From: Geosporobacter sp040797825
Lineage (GTDB): Bacteria; Bacillota; Clostridia; Peptostreptococcales; Thermotaleaceae
Length of the DNA: 49,946 nucleotides
Assembly (NCBI GenBank): GCA_040797825.1
Contig: JBFNEZ010000010.1
Location: forward strand, 1 to 49,946
Direction: 5' to 3'
Shown here: positions 17,158 to 26,106 of the stretch, piece by piece
How the letters are laid out: every line of letters starts with the position of its first letter
Position numbering within the stretch: position 1 is the first letter of the stretch
The notes under the pieces: model-generated
Told to the model about the DNA's origin: nothing
The model's database searches: none
Seen by the model: the letters and a program-made list of their open reading frames with translations, nothing else
Position numbers and translations under genes: made by a program

Positions 17158-18399
17158 TTAATAGACCCGCTCAATAGCGTAGCCTTCCTGCTTCAATTCA
17201 TGGATAATCTGTTCAATATGCTTATAGCCATTGGTCTCAACGGTCACCTCTAATTGAACCTCCATAAATCGATCCAAATTTTTAAACTGATTGTGATCCA
17301 GCTTGATAACATTGGCACTTAATCGTGCTAAAATTTCTGAGATTTTTGATAGCTCGCCAGGTTTGTCGGGAAGGTCTACCGAGAAGCAGAAAATCCGTCC
17401 CCTAGATATCAGACCTCTATTGATTAAGGAGGATATGGTAAGTACATCGATATTGCCACCACTTACCACACAGGCAATTTTTTTATTTTTTTCTTGTATC
17501 TTTTTGAGACCAGCAAGAGACAATACCCCTGAATTTTCTCCCACTAATTTATGCTTTTCTAAAAGCAGCAAAAAGGCTTCCATAATGTCAAAATCAGATA
17601 CAGTAACGATTTCATCCACATAATTCTTTATGATGGAAAAGGTTAAATCACCAGGCTTCTTCACTGCCACACCATCGGCAATGGTGTGGACAGAATCCAA
17701 ATAAGTCAGGCGATTATTCTCAAGAGACAGCTTCATAGCCTTTGCACCTTCAGGCTCAACGCCGATAATTTTAACATGGGGCTTTATAGCCTTTACTGCA
17801 GCTGCAATACCGCCAATCAGTCCTCCCCCGCCAATGGGCACCAGAATACAGTCTACATCCTCCAGTTCTTCTATGATTTCAAGGCCGATGGTTCCTTGGC
17901 CTTCTATAACATCCATATCATTAAAGGGATGGATAAACAGATAATTATGTTCTTTTTCCAATCTTTGGGCTTCAGCATAGGCCTCATCATAACAATCTCC
18001 CCATAGGACCACATCTGCCCCATAACCCCGAGTAGCCTCTACTTTAATAAGGGGGGTAGTTTTAGGCATTACAATAGTAGCCTTTACTCCCAGCATCTGA
18101 GCAGCGTAAGCAACCCCTTGAGCATGATTTCCTGCAGAAGAAGCAATCAATCCCCTTTGACGATCCTTGAGGGATAATTTGCAAATCTTGTTGTAGGCGC
18201 CTCTAATCTTAAAGGCTCCAGTAATTTGCAGATTTTCTGGCTTTATATAGATCTGGTTTTCACATTCTCCGCTAAAAACGGTGCTATAAAGCAGCTTTGT
18301 TTCTTTTAATACATGGGATAATCGGGCCTTGGCCTCAGAAAATGAAAAGGCCTCTAAAGCATTTGATGATGTCAATGCCTGTTTCTTTAAATTGGACAT
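17158..18399 (-). CDS. ilvA: threonine ammonia-lyase (threonine deaminase)
   Basis: A 413-residue PLP enzyme that converts threonine to 2-oxobutanoate, the first step to isoleucine. The PLP lysine is Lys64 in GAFKIRGAYNK and the phosphate loop is PIGGGGLIGG. The C-terminal 75 residues form an ACT domain (VDLPDKPGELSKISEILA). This is the 400-residue form found in Firmicutes, not the longer two-ACT enzyme of enteric bacteria. AGGAGG precedes ATG. The gene is controlled by the T-box leader upstream, whose specifier reads as isoleucine, so expression should rise when charged tRNA-Ile is scarce. That supports a biosynthetic role rather than catabolic tdcB. Confidence 0.93.
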   Translation of the reverse strand: MSNLKKQALTSSNALEAFSFSEAKARLSHVLKETKLLYSTVFSGECENQIYIKPENLQITGAFKIRGAYNKICKLSLKDRQRGLIASSAGNHAQGVAYAAQMLGVKATIVMPKTTPLIKVEATRGYGADVVLWGDCYDEAYAEAQRLEKEHNYLFIHPFNDMDVIEGQGTIGLEIIEELEDVDCILVPIGGGGLIGGIAAAVKAIKPHVKIIGVEPEGAKAMKLSLENNRLTYLDSVHTIADGVAVKKPGDLTFSIIKNYVDEIVTVSDFDIMEAFLLLLEKHKLVGENSGVLSLAGLKKIQEKNKKIACVVSGGNIDVLTISSLINRGLISRGRIFCFSVDLPDKPGELSKISEILARLSANVIKLDHNQFKNLDRFMEVQLEVTVETNGYKHIEQIIHELKQEGYAIERVY

Positions 18400-18439
18400 A
18401 ATTTTTCCTCCTGTTTTTATAGAAATATGGGATGAAAAG

Positions 18440-18745
18440 ACAATAAAAAAGGCCCATCCATGAAAACTATTGTTTCAAGGACGAGCCTTACCCGCGATAC
18501 CACCTTGGTTGTATCCATTATAAATGAATACCTCTTAATCGGTTCTAACAAACCTACGTCATTAACGAGACGAATCGGTATCTTTTACTAGTGGAAAGAA
18601 AACTTTTCAGATTCAAAGACACAGCTCAGGAGCGATCTGTATTTTATGGCAGTATCGGTTCTCAGCAACCACCGACTCTCTGCAACTGCTTGATATAAAA
18701 TACCCTTCTCCTTCTTCGCAGATACTCATGAAATTTTTTAAATAT
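18440..18745 (-). ncRNA. T-box leader of ilvA, isoleucine specifier
   Basis: The minus strand carries the T-box core AGGTGGTATCGCG (18506-18494). It also has the stem I apical region GAGAGTCGGTGGTTGCTGAG. A specifier loop is closed by GTATTTTAT and ATAAAATAC above and GGAG and CTCC below. On its 3' side the loop reads AGATCG. The triplet ATC followed by one purine before the lower stem gives an isoleucine codon. The terminator is AAGGCTCGTCC (18489-18479) pairing with GGATGGGCCTT (18459-18449), followed by T. The T-box competes for its 5' half. Uncharged tRNA-Ile is expected to permit read-through into ilvA. Confidence 0.9.
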
Positions 18746-18755
18746 TTTATCTATT

Positions 18756-18784
18756 AAGTTAACATGATTTCAGAAAAAAGTCAA
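18756..18784 (-). promoter_or_regulatory. promoter of the ilvA T-box leader
   Basis: On the minus strand TTGACT (18784-18779), 17 bases, then TGT-TAACTT. The -10 hexamer is weak but has a TGN extension. The position just ahead of the T-box supports it. Confidence 0.45.
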
Positions 18785-18955
18785 GGTGAAATTGCAAACG
18801 ATATATAATGGCCTTATAGGAAGTATTGTATAAGGCTAAATTTTCTGAAAAATAATATTAAAAACATTGCAATTTATTACAAAAATGAATATAATTGATA
18901 CATTAATTAAAAAATTCAGAGAAGTTTAATAATTATTTTTGAAGGGGGTATGAGG

Positions 18956-20668
18956 ATGCAATGGTATTTGAACTTAAAGACAAGAACGAAACTTATCTCT
19001 GCTTACCTTGTTCTTTCTATGTTAATCGGTATAGTTGGTTTCATAGGTGTTGCCAATATGCAGACAATCAATAAAGGTATGAATGCCATGTACCACGAGA
19101 GATTGATTCCAATAGAAACACTAGGAGATATTCAGTCGAAAATTATATCCATACGCATGAATTTATATACCTTGCTCATACCCAACAATCAAATCGCTGT
19201 GACTGAGGTTAAGGATGCTATCAATCAGTTAAAGGGAGAGAACGATGCACTCATTCAAGAATATGCTGCTACTTTATCTGGAGAAGAGGAAGAGAATGCA
19301 CTTAAAAATTTTCAGACGCACCTCAATGCCTATGGTTATGCCCAAAGCAAATATTTAGCATTGGTGGAAGCTGAGAACATGCATGGCGCACTCATTGCCT
19401 TTGAAAGGATCAAACAAACGGCGGATCAAGTACAGCAATCCCTCCAAGAACTCATAAAGTATAATCAGGAAATGGCCAATGAAATTAGTACCAACAGTGA
19501 TTTGTTGTTTAAAAGATCGGTTGCTAATATGGGGCTTATTATTATTGGAGCTATCCTAGCGGCAGTCGGATTAGGCGTTATGCTCACCCTTATTATTACA
19601 AAGCCTTTAAATCAAGGATTGAAATTTGCAGAGAAGTTTGGAGATGGAGATTTAACCCAGCAAATAAAGACAGTTCGAAAGGATGAAATAGGATTATTGA
19701 TGATGGCTTTGAATAAGGCCGCCATAAATACCCAGTATCTTTTAAAGGAAATTGCCACCCACTCTACGGAGATGCATGCTTCCAGTGAAGAATTATCGGC
19801 TACAACAGAAGAAGTGCTGGCTCAGATGCACAATATTGATACAGCCACTGAGGGGATTTCCAAAGGGACTGAGGATGCCAGCGCAGCCCTTGAACAAGTA
19901 AATATATCCTCACAGGAGGTAACTGCTTCCACCCACAGTTTGGCTGAAAAGGTGAAAGAAGGGAAGCTTTCAGCCCTTGAGATTGAGCAAAGGGCGGATA
20001 ATATGAAGCTAAAAGCGGAGCAGTCCAAGGAAGCCTCAGAAAGAATGTATCAAGAGAAGCAAACTAGAATTCTACAGGCTATTAAAGAAGGACAGGTAGT
20101 AAAAAGGATTGAAGTCATGGCCAGCGGCATTTCTTCTATAGCAGAACAGATCAATCTATTGTCCCTGAATGCAGCCATCGAAGCAGCAAGAGCAGGGGAG
20201 CACGGAAGAGGTTTTGCAGTGGTTGCAGAGGAAGTCCGCAAGCTTGCAGAGGAATCTGCCAATACGGTAACCAGTATCCAAAGTGTAATTAAGCAGGTAC
20301 ATAGTGCTTTTGAAAATCTATCTGGCAATGCCAGTGAAATACTGGAGTTTATTGATGAAAAAGTTCGTAAGGACTATGAAACCCTCGTTAATACGGGGAT
20401 ACAATATAAAAAGGATGCTGCCTTTATCAGCGAGCTTATTCAAAATGTGCATGAAAATATGATGAACATTGCTGGAATTACCCAACAAGTAAATCAGGCC
20501 ATAGAAGCTGTTTCTGCAACATCCCAAGAAGCAACTGCCGGTTCCCAAGAAATATCCAGTAATGTATCTCAAGCAGTTAACGCATTGGAAGAAGCAGCTC
20601 GTGTCTCTCAATCGCAGGCAGAGTTAGCGGAAACATTAAACCAATTGATCCAAAAATTCAAAGTATGA
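18956..20668 (+). CDS. methyl-accepting chemotaxis protein
   Basis: A 570-residue transmembrane chemoreceptor. One helix lies at about residues 12-34, then a four-helix-bundle sensor (4HB_MCP type, about 150 residues), then a second helix near 190-213, a HAMP domain and a long cytoplasmic coiled coil. The signalling tip, with IAEQINLLSLNAAIEAARAG and GRGFAVVAEEVRKLAEES, is intact. The ligand is unknown. ATG at 18956 is chosen because GGGGG at 18944-18948 is seven bases away. The ATG two codons earlier abuts it. The unit stands alone, with its own terminator. The AT-rich stretch 18785-18940 shows no convincing sigma-D or sigma-A promoter. Confidence 0.95.
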   Translation: MQWYLNLKTRTKLISAYLVLSMLIGIVGFIGVANMQTINKGMNAMYHERLIPIETLGDIQSKIISIRMNLYTLLIPNNQIAVTEVKDAINQLKGENDALIQEYAATLSGEEEENALKNFQTHLNAYGYAQSKYLALVEAENMHGALIAFERIKQTADQVQQSLQELIKYNQEMANEISTNSDLLFKRSVANMGLIIIGAILAAVGLGVMLTLIITKPLNQGLKFAEKFGDGDLTQQIKTVRKDEIGLLMMALNKAAINTQYLLKEIATHSTEMHASSEELSATTEEVLAQMHNIDTATEGISKGTEDASAALEQVNISSQEVTASTHSLAEKVKEGKLSALEIEQRADNMKLKAEQSKEASERMYQEKQTRILQAIKEGQVVKRIEVMASGISSIAEQINLLSLNAAIEAARAGEHGRGFAVVAEEVRKLAEESANTVTSIQSVIKQVHSAFENLSGNASEILEFIDEKVRKDYETLVNTGIQYKKDAAFISELIQNVHENMMNIAGITQQVNQAIEAVSATSQEATAGSQEISSNVSQAVNALEEAARVSQSQAELAETLNQLIQKFKV

Positions 20669-20674
20669 TCATTG

Positions 20675-20703
20675 AAAACACCTTTCCAGCAAGGTGTTTT
20701 TTC
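20675..20703 (+). terminator. terminator after the chemoreceptor
   Basis: AAAACACCTT at 20675-20684 pairs with AAGGTGTTTT at 20691-20700, followed by TTT. Confidence 0.85.
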
Positions 20704-20742
20704 CTGTATATATAAAGAGATACACCTGTAGAAATGGAAGAT

Positions 20743-20769
20743 ATGTAGTGGAGGACCGCTGTGTCCTCC
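20743..20769. repeat. palindromic repeat, copy 1
   Basis: ATGTAGTGGAGGACC, then GCTGTGTCCTCC. The hairpin stem is GGAGGAC/GTCCTCC. The same 27 bases with two loop changes occur at 41893-41919. This copy lies just upstream of the -10 of the ABC-F gene. Confidence 0.6.
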
Positions 20770-20781
20770 AGCCGCCATATC

Positions 20782-20790
20782 TGATATAAT
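20782..20790 (+). promoter_or_regulatory. extended -10 promoter of the Uup-like ABC-F gene
   Basis: TGA-TATAAT at 20782-20790 is a perfect extended -10, about 50 bases before the start codon. There is no clear -35. Confidence 0.5.
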
Positions 20791-20838
20791 AGATACAAGC
20801 CTTATTAAAAAAGAAATAGCTGATAGAAAGGAAGTACT

Positions 20839-22761
20839 ATGAACCTACTAAGCATAGAAAATATAGGGAAAAGCTATAGTGAAAAACCATTACTGGATCA
20901 TATTAGTTTTGGTATTGAAGAGGGGGACAGAATCGGCCTCATCGGTATCAATGGAACGGGAAAAAGTACTTTATTAAAAATAATTGCGGGGATAGAGACA
21001 CCAGACAAAGGCCGGATTATCCGCGGAAATGGTATGGTGATAGAATACTTATCTCAGAATCCTTCCTATGATCTTGAGTCAACTGTACTGGAGCAGGTAT
21101 TCCAGGGAGAGAATCCGATGATGAAGGTGCTCCGAGCCTACGAAGAAGCCATATATCATCCGGACTTTCCCAGTGATAAAATGCTTCAGCTTACCCAGGA
21201 GATGGATAGGTTGGATGGGTGGGCGATGGAAAGTGAAGCCAAAACCATCCTTACGATTCTTGGGATTGCAGACTTTGATAAAAAGATAGGCAGTCTATCA
21301 GGGGGACAAAAAAAGCGGGTAGCTTTGGCAGCAGCTTTGATTCGCCCTTCCCATTTACTCATTTTAGACGAGCCTACCAACCATTTGGATAATGATACCA
21401 TAGACTGGTTGGAGCAATACCTGACCAAAAGAAAAGGTGCCCTATTAATGATTACCCATGATCGCTATTTCCTAGATAGGATAGTCAACCAAATCATTGA
21501 GTTGGACAATGGAGCCCTATATACCTACAAGGGAAATTACAATTATTTTCTTGAGAAGAAAATGGAGAGGGAAGAAATAGAAATTGCCAATGAAAAAAAG
21601 AGACAGAATTTATTTCGAAAAGAATTGGCCTGGATTCGTCAAGGTGCTCAAGCTAGAAGCACAAAACAAAAAGCTAGAATTGAACGCTTTGAAAAGCTGA
21701 AGGAAGAGGTCTCAAAAACCATGGGTGAGAAATTAGAGATATCTGTTGCCAGCAGCCGTTTGGGGAGGAAGGTAATTGAACTGGACCATGTTTGCAAAAG
21801 CTTTGATGATAAACTGATTATTGAGGATTTTGAGTATATTGTTCTCAGAAGTGATCGGATAGGTATTGTTGGACCTAATGGAGCAGGAAAATCAACACTC
21901 ATGCAAATGATAGGTAAAAAATTGGAACCTGATAGTGGATGTGTGGAGGTAGGAGAAACTGTGAGAATCGGTTTTTTCTCTCAGGATACGGAACATATGC
22001 AGGAGCAGCAGCGTGTAATTGAATATATCCGGGAGGGAGCTGAATATTTAAAAACCACCGAGGGTGATAAAATTACTGCATCTCAAATGCTGGAACGATT
22101 TCTATTTCCTCTTCATCTTCAAGGAACACCCTTGGGAAAGCTTTCAGGGGGAGAAAAAAGAAGGCTCCATCTGTTAAGAGTATTGATGGAAGCACCCAAT
22201 GTACTGCTTTTAGATGAGCCTACCAATGATTTAGACATAGAAACCTTGAATATTCTGGAGGAGTATCTTGAAAATTTTGATGGAGCTGTGATTGCAGTCT
22301 CCCATGATAGATATTTTTTAGATAAGATTGCTGAGAAAATATTCCTACTACCTGGTGACGGGAAGGTCATACAGTTTACAGGAAACTATTCTTATTATAA
22401 AGAACATAGTGAAACAAGCAGCAATAAAGCCAACATTAAAAGCTCAGAACAAGATAAAGAGGCAAAGAATAGTACAGATAAAGAAAGAAGCGTAGAAAAG
22501 AAATCAGTACTAAAATTTTCCTTTAAGGAGCAACGGGAATATGAAACCATTGATACAATCATTGCTGAAATTGAACAGCAAATAGAGGAAAAAGATTTGC
22601 AAATAGAAGAAGCTGTTTCCGATTATAGTCTTCTTCAGCAGTTGACAAAGGAAAAGGAAGGGCTTGAGGGGATCTTGGAGGAGAAGATGAAAAGATGGGT
22701 TTACTTGAATGAGTTGGCGGAAAAAATTGAAGAAGAGAGAATGAAAAGAAATATCAAATAA
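20839..22761 (+). CDS. ABC-F family ATPase, Uup-like
   Basis: A 640-residue soluble protein with two complete ATP-binding cassettes and no membrane segments. Cassette 1 has GINGTGKST, LSGGQKKRV and LILDEPTNHLD. Cassette 2 has GPNGAGKST, LSGGEKRRL and LLLDEPTNDLD. The interdomain linker (about 240-310) is charged and helical, as needed to reach the ribosomal peptidyl-transferase centre. The last 80 residues are a coiled coil like the Uup C-terminal domain. Such proteins act on stalled or structured ribosomal complexes, and some give antibiotic resistance. AAAGGAAG precedes ATG. A resistance role is possible but not shown. Confidence 0.92.
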   Translation: MNLLSIENIGKSYSEKPLLDHISFGIEEGDRIGLIGINGTGKSTLLKIIAGIETPDKGRIIRGNGMVIEYLSQNPSYDLESTVLEQVFQGENPMMKVLRAYEEAIYHPDFPSDKMLQLTQEMDRLDGWAMESEAKTILTILGIADFDKKIGSLSGGQKKRVALAAALIRPSHLLILDEPTNHLDNDTIDWLEQYLTKRKGALLMITHDRYFLDRIVNQIIELDNGALYTYKGNYNYFLEKKMEREEIEIANEKKRQNLFRKELAWIRQGAQARSTKQKARIERFEKLKEEVSKTMGEKLEISVASSRLGRKVIELDHVCKSFDDKLIIEDFEYIVLRSDRIGIVGPNGAGKSTLMQMIGKKLEPDSGCVEVGETVRIGFFSQDTEHMQEQQRVIEYIREGAEYLKTTEGDKITASQMLERFLFPLHLQGTPLGKLSGGEKRRLHLLRVLMEAPNVLLLDEPTNDLDIETLNILEEYLENFDGAVIAVSHDRYFLDKIAEKIFLLPGDGKVIQFTGNYSYYKEHSETSSNKANIKSSEQDKEAKNSTDKERSVEKKSVLKFSFKEQREYETIDTIIAEIEQQIEEKDLQIEEAVSDYSLLQQLTKEKEGLEGILEEKMKRWVYLNELAEKIEEERMKRNIK

Positions 22762-22812
22762 ATTAAAATTGTTTAATAGGTAAAAATTTTCAATAAATTA
22801 TTTTTTTAATAG

Positions 22813-22838
22813 CTATTGAATCCTTTGGGATTCAATAG
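22813..22838. promoter_or_regulatory. perfect inverted repeat over the symporter promoter
   Basis: CTATTGAATCC (22813-22823) and GGATTCAATAG (22828-22838) are an exact 11-base inverted repeat with a four-base spacer. It contains the -35 hexamer and nearly all the spacer of the promoter at 22816-22844. It could be a repressor operator, or a terminator for the ABC-F gene, but no T run follows. Confidence 0.5.
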
Positions 22839-22844
22839 TATAAT
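22816..22844 (+). promoter_or_regulatory. promoter of the symporter T-box leader
   Basis: TTGAAT (22816-22821), exactly 17 bases, then TATAAT (22839-22844). Confidence 0.75.
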
Positions 22845-22879
22845 GGTTTTAAATTCTTCTACAAAGTTAAATATTCACA

Positions 22880-23180
22880 CAAGTTATGATGGAGAGAAAA
22901 ATACTGATTTTTTAACTACAGAGAGCCGAAGATGCTGAGAATCGGCGTTAAAGCAGTATAGAATGATCGCTCCAGAACTGCCGAATTGAAATCTTGAGAG
23001 AGTAGATGAGGCCGGAAAGCTGCCATAGGTAGTCTGCCACCGTTATAGGGCTAAGGTTCAAGATTATAGTCTTTGACCTGATGAGGCAATTCCTGAAAAT
23101 GAATTGCAAACTAGAGTGGTACCGCGAGTAATCTCTCGTCTCTAGAGCATAAGCTATGCTTTAGAAACGAGAGTTTTTAT
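22880..23180 (+). ncRNA. T-box leader of the NSS symporter, probable isoleucine specifier
   Basis: The T-box core AGAGTGGTACCGCG is at 23113-23126. Stem I has GAGAGCCGAAGATGCTGAGA at its tip. The specifier loop lies between ATACTG/CAGTAT above and GGAG/CTCC below, and its 3' side ends GATCG before CTCC. That is the same layout as the ilvA leader, so ATC (Ile) is the best reading. The terminator stem is CTCTCGT (23133-23139) with ACGAGAG (23167-23173) and an inner AGCATA/TATGCT, followed by TTTTTATTT. Expression should be induced when tRNA-Ile is uncharged. Confidence 0.88.
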
Positions 23181-23337
23181 TTGTATTAAAAGTAGCCAAA
23201 GGACTTTGTAGAAATGTGAGTTTTGAAAAATCTGGCTAGATACTAAGCCTTAGAAAGATTCATGGAGTAAAAGCAAAGAACAAATTCTTAGCAAGGGCAT
23301 AAAAAATGCCAATATTTTGAAAAGGAGTTGTAATCAA

Positions 23338-24852
23338 ATGGCAAAAAACAGAGATCAATGGGGTTCGAAGGTAGGGTTTATACTTGCCGCAGTAGGCTCC
23401 GCAGTAGGGTTGGGCAATATCTGGCGTTATCCCTATTTGCTATACTCAAACGGTGGCGGGGCCTTCTTAATTCCATATTTTTTCGCTCTCTTTACAGCAG
23501 GGATACCGCTTTTGATATTGGAATACGGTTTTGGGCACAAATATAAAGGGGCTACGCCTCTGGCCCTGGCTAGAGCAAATAAGAAATGGGAGTGGCTTGG
23601 ATGGTGGCCGAGTATTAATTCATTTATTATATTGATCTATTATTCTATGATACTAAGTTGGGCAGTGAACTATCTTGTTTTTAGTTTAACTCAAGCCTGG
23701 GGTGCAGACACCAATGGATTTTTCTTCGGAGATTTCTTGCAGTTATCCGGTGGACCCTTTGAATTAGGGGGCATGGTATGGCCAATTTTCTTCGGAATAA
23801 CCGCAGTATGGTTTATCAACTGGTTGATTTGTTATAGGGGCATTTCCGGAGGAATTGAAAAGCTAAATAAAGTATTGCTGCCAACCCTTATCGGGATTAT
23901 GATTATCATCGTAATTCGTGGTGTAACGCTGCCGGGTGCAACAGTGGGATTAAATAAATTATTTACACCAGAATGGTCTAAGGTAATGGATCCAAAGGTA
24001 TGGATAGCTGCCTATGGACAGGTTTTCTTTTCACTTAGTATTGCCATGGGTGTTATGATGACCTATTCCAGTTATTTACCTGAAAAGACAGATATTAATA
24101 ACAGTGCTTTTATGACTGCCTTTGCCAATAGTGGATTTGAATTTTTAGCAGCACTGGGAGTATTCGGAATTTTAGGGTTTATGGCTACCAGCCAAGGCGT
24201 AGGGATTGATGAAGTAGCCTCTCAGAGCATTGGCTTGGCCTTCGTAGTTTTCCCAAAGGTTTTTACCATGATGGGGGCCTTAGGCAGGATATTTGGTGTA
24301 TTGTTCTTTGCATGCTTGGTTTTTGCAGGATTAACCTCTTCTGTATCTTTGGTAGAGGCCTTCTCATCAGCTATTATTGATAAAACAGGTATGGATAGAA
24401 AGAAAGTAGTTACCTTCGCTGCCATTGGAGGCTATTTGATTAGTATTTTCTATGCGACGGGAGCAGGATTATATTTCTTAGATATTGTAGATAACTTCAT
24501 TAATTCCTATGGTATCGTTGTCGTAGGACTTGCAGAGGCCTTCGTGGTTGGATGGCTGCTAGGGCCCCATAAGATTAGAGAACATACCAACGCTATTTCC
24601 TACTATGCGATCGGCAGCTGGTGGGATATCATGATCAAATATATAACACCAGTAGTACTGACCTATATGCTAATACAAAATCTGATTAATGAAATCCGCT
24701 CTCCTTATGAAGGGTATCCAACAGCTGCGCTGGCCATTTTTGGATGGGGTGTCATTGCTGTGGGGATTGTTGGGTCCTTATGGTTAAGCAAAAAGGTATG
24801 GCAAACCGATGGCTTGCAGAATACAATGCCAAATGGCAAGGAGGTGGGCTAG
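23338..24852 (+). CDS. sodium-dependent NSS-family amino acid symporter
   Basis: A 504-residue membrane protein of the neurotransmitter:sodium symporter (LeuT) fold, with about 12 helices. The N-terminal WGSKVGFILAAVGSAVGLGN contains the helix 1 sodium and substrate site with the unwound Gly-rich break, followed by IWRYPYLLYSNGGGAF. These transporters use the sodium gradient to bring in hydrophobic amino acids. ATG at 23338 is chosen because AAAGGAG lies just upstream. The isoleucine-type T-box leader suggests a branched-chain substrate. The gene is followed at once by a MetS-like small subunit, as in MetPS-type systems. Confidence 0.93.
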   Translation: MAKNRDQWGSKVGFILAAVGSAVGLGNIWRYPYLLYSNGGGAFLIPYFFALFTAGIPLLILEYGFGHKYKGATPLALARANKKWEWLGWWPSINSFIILIYYSMILSWAVNYLVFSLTQAWGADTNGFFFGDFLQLSGGPFELGGMVWPIFFGITAVWFINWLICYRGISGGIEKLNKVLLPTLIGIMIIIVIRGVTLPGATVGLNKLFTPEWSKVMDPKVWIAAYGQVFFSLSIAMGVMMTYSSYLPEKTDINNSAFMTAFANSGFEFLAALGVFGILGFMATSQGVGIDEVASQSIGLAFVVFPKVFTMMGALGRIFGVLFFACLVFAGLTSSVSLVEAFSSAIIDKTGMDRKKVVTFAAIGGYLISIFYATGAGLYFLDIVDNFINSYGIVVVGLAEAFVVGWLLGPHKIREHTNAISYYAIGSWWDIMIKYITPVVLTYMLIQNLINEIRSPYEGYPTAALAIFGWGVIAVGIVGSLWLSKKVWQTDGLQNTMPNGKEVG

Positions 24853-24954
24853 ATGACACCAACGTCTATTGGATTTTTCCTCTTCGGAGCCATTGTTCTG
24901 TGGGGTGGTTTGGCATTAACCCTGACCATTGCTATAAAGGGTGAGAAAAAATAA
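24853..24954 (+). CDS. MetS-type small subunit of the NSS transporter
   Basis: A 33-residue protein starting on the base after the symporter stop. AAGGAGG at 24839-24845 sits seven bases before the ATG. It is one hydrophobic helix (SIGFFLFGAIVLWGGLALTL) with a short basic tail, GEKK. The pattern matches the tiny MetS partners needed by some bacterial NSS transporters, such as the methionine system MetPS. The gene is too short for common length cut-offs and is easily missed. Good RBS, position and composition make it convincing. Confidence 0.85.
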   Translation: MTPTSIGFFLFGAIVLWGGLALTLTIAIKGEKK

Positions 24955-24958
24955 AAGA

Positions 24959-25012
24959 AAAAGCCCCTTATTCCTAAAAAAGCATTCTTTTAGAAATGAG
25001 GGGCTTTTAAAT
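24959..25012 (+). terminator. terminator after the symporter operon
   Basis: AAAAGCCCCTTATT and a downstream AATGAGGGGCTTTT pair over a loop of about 25 bases that can fold further (CTAAAA/TTTTAG). It ends in TTTT. Confidence 0.8.
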
Positions 25013-25126
25013 TTGACGGGCTTACCGTCGTCTCTATGTTTAAAATTGATAACCCATAAAATATAGCCGCTGTAAATGGGAGAACCAAAAGACAGATCCA
25101 CAGGGAAAGGAAGGCTAAAATTCCTC

Positions 25127-25155
25127 TTGACACAAGAGACTATATGGAGTAGTCT
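25127..25155 (+). promoter_or_regulatory. promoter with BlaI-type operator
   Basis: TTGACA at 25127-25132, 17 bases, and TAGTCT at 25150-25155. The inverted repeat AGACTA (25137-25142) and TAGTCT (25150-25155) spans the spacer and -10. It resembles the GACTACATATGTAGTC type of operator bound by BlaI/MecI repressors in Clostridia, with a decayed centre. No blaI gene follows. Confidence 0.5.
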
Positions 25156-25156
25156 G

Positions 25157-25975
25157 ATGACAATGGTTTGCCCCCTTGCTTTCGGTGAGGTGGGCGGGAA
25201 GGAGAGGATTGAAACTGTGCTGAATTATAAGAAGCTTGCGTTTTGGACTACTGTTGTAGCTGTTGTTGTCTGTGTTGTTGCTGCAGTGTTTTTTTTGACG
25301 AATTCGAAGGAGCTAGATGAACCGATTGAGACAGCGTTAGAAGGAACAGATTATTCGGGATATAAGGAGCTTATTGCAGAGGCAAAAGATGTACTGGAAA
25401 ATTTTGACGGGAACTACCCGGCAGAGGAACCATTCAGCAGTGTATTTTATAGGCATGGGGACTATGAAACCCTTGGTTATCTGATAAAAGACATTGATGG
25501 CAATGGCATAGATGAACTCATATTTGGAGCAAATACCGATGGCTGGGATGACGGAAGCTGGGATGGCGTCATTTATGATATCTATACGATAGTAAATGGG
25601 GAAGTGGTTCATGTGCTAAGCGGGTGGGAACGAAACCGATATTATCTCTGTGAAAACGGTTGTATTGCCAATGAAGGCTCAAGTAGCGCCTTTGAGTCCA
25701 ACTACAACTATTATACATATAATGGAACCGAATTGACCTTGGTGGAATCTGTTCTATACTACAGTTTGCATGATGAAGAACATCCATGGTTTTATTCAAC
25801 GAAGAATGAACCTGATATTAAAAATGCTGAACCGATCAGTCAGGACAAGGCTGCAGAGATTATGAACAGATACGTACATGAACATCCACAATACACACCA
25901 TTTGTTGAATATCGTGGTGGGCAAGGGGGAGGCCATCTTAACGGGGGAAACACTGATGCCGACCCTGCCGTGTAA
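25157..25975 (+). pseudogene. C-terminal remnant of a BlaR1/M56-type sensor
   Basis: The open frame begins with VCPLAFGEVGGKERIETVLN followed by YKKLAFW and a transmembrane helix. I know this segment from the end of the M56 peptidase part of clostridial BlaR1-like proteins. The four-helix zinc peptidase domain that should precede it (several hundred residues) is missing. The rest is an extracytoplasmic domain of about 220 residues with DIDGNGIDELIFG, like the FG-GAP/EF-hand-type repeats of secreted proteins. The upstream promoter and operator remain, so an internal deletion seems to have removed blaI and most of blaR1. No good RBS is seen at 25157. GTG at 25217 behind AAGGAGAGG could start a short membrane-anchored product. 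Confidence 0.65.
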
Positions 25976-25984
25976 ACAGGAAAA

Positions 25985-26012
25985 AGGGCGGACAGCCGAA
26001 ACTGTCCGCCCT
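25985..26012. terminator. strong hairpin between convergent genes
   Basis: AGGGCGGACAG and CTGTCCGCCCT form an exact 11-pair GC-rich stem around CCGAAA. No T run follows on the plus strand. On the minus strand TTTTTCC follows, which suits termination of the permease transcript. Confidence 0.65.
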
Positions 26013-26106
26013 ATCACAGGGATTTATACCCGGTTCACTTTTTGTTCCTAGGATATCCGGCCTACTTTGGATAGTCTCTTTTTACAAAATAAAGTTAACT
26101 AGCTTA

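Noticed and set aside
18785..18955. Sigma-D type promoter for the chemoreceptor
   Set aside because: No TAAA-N15-GCCGATAA-like sequence is found. The region is simply AT-rich.
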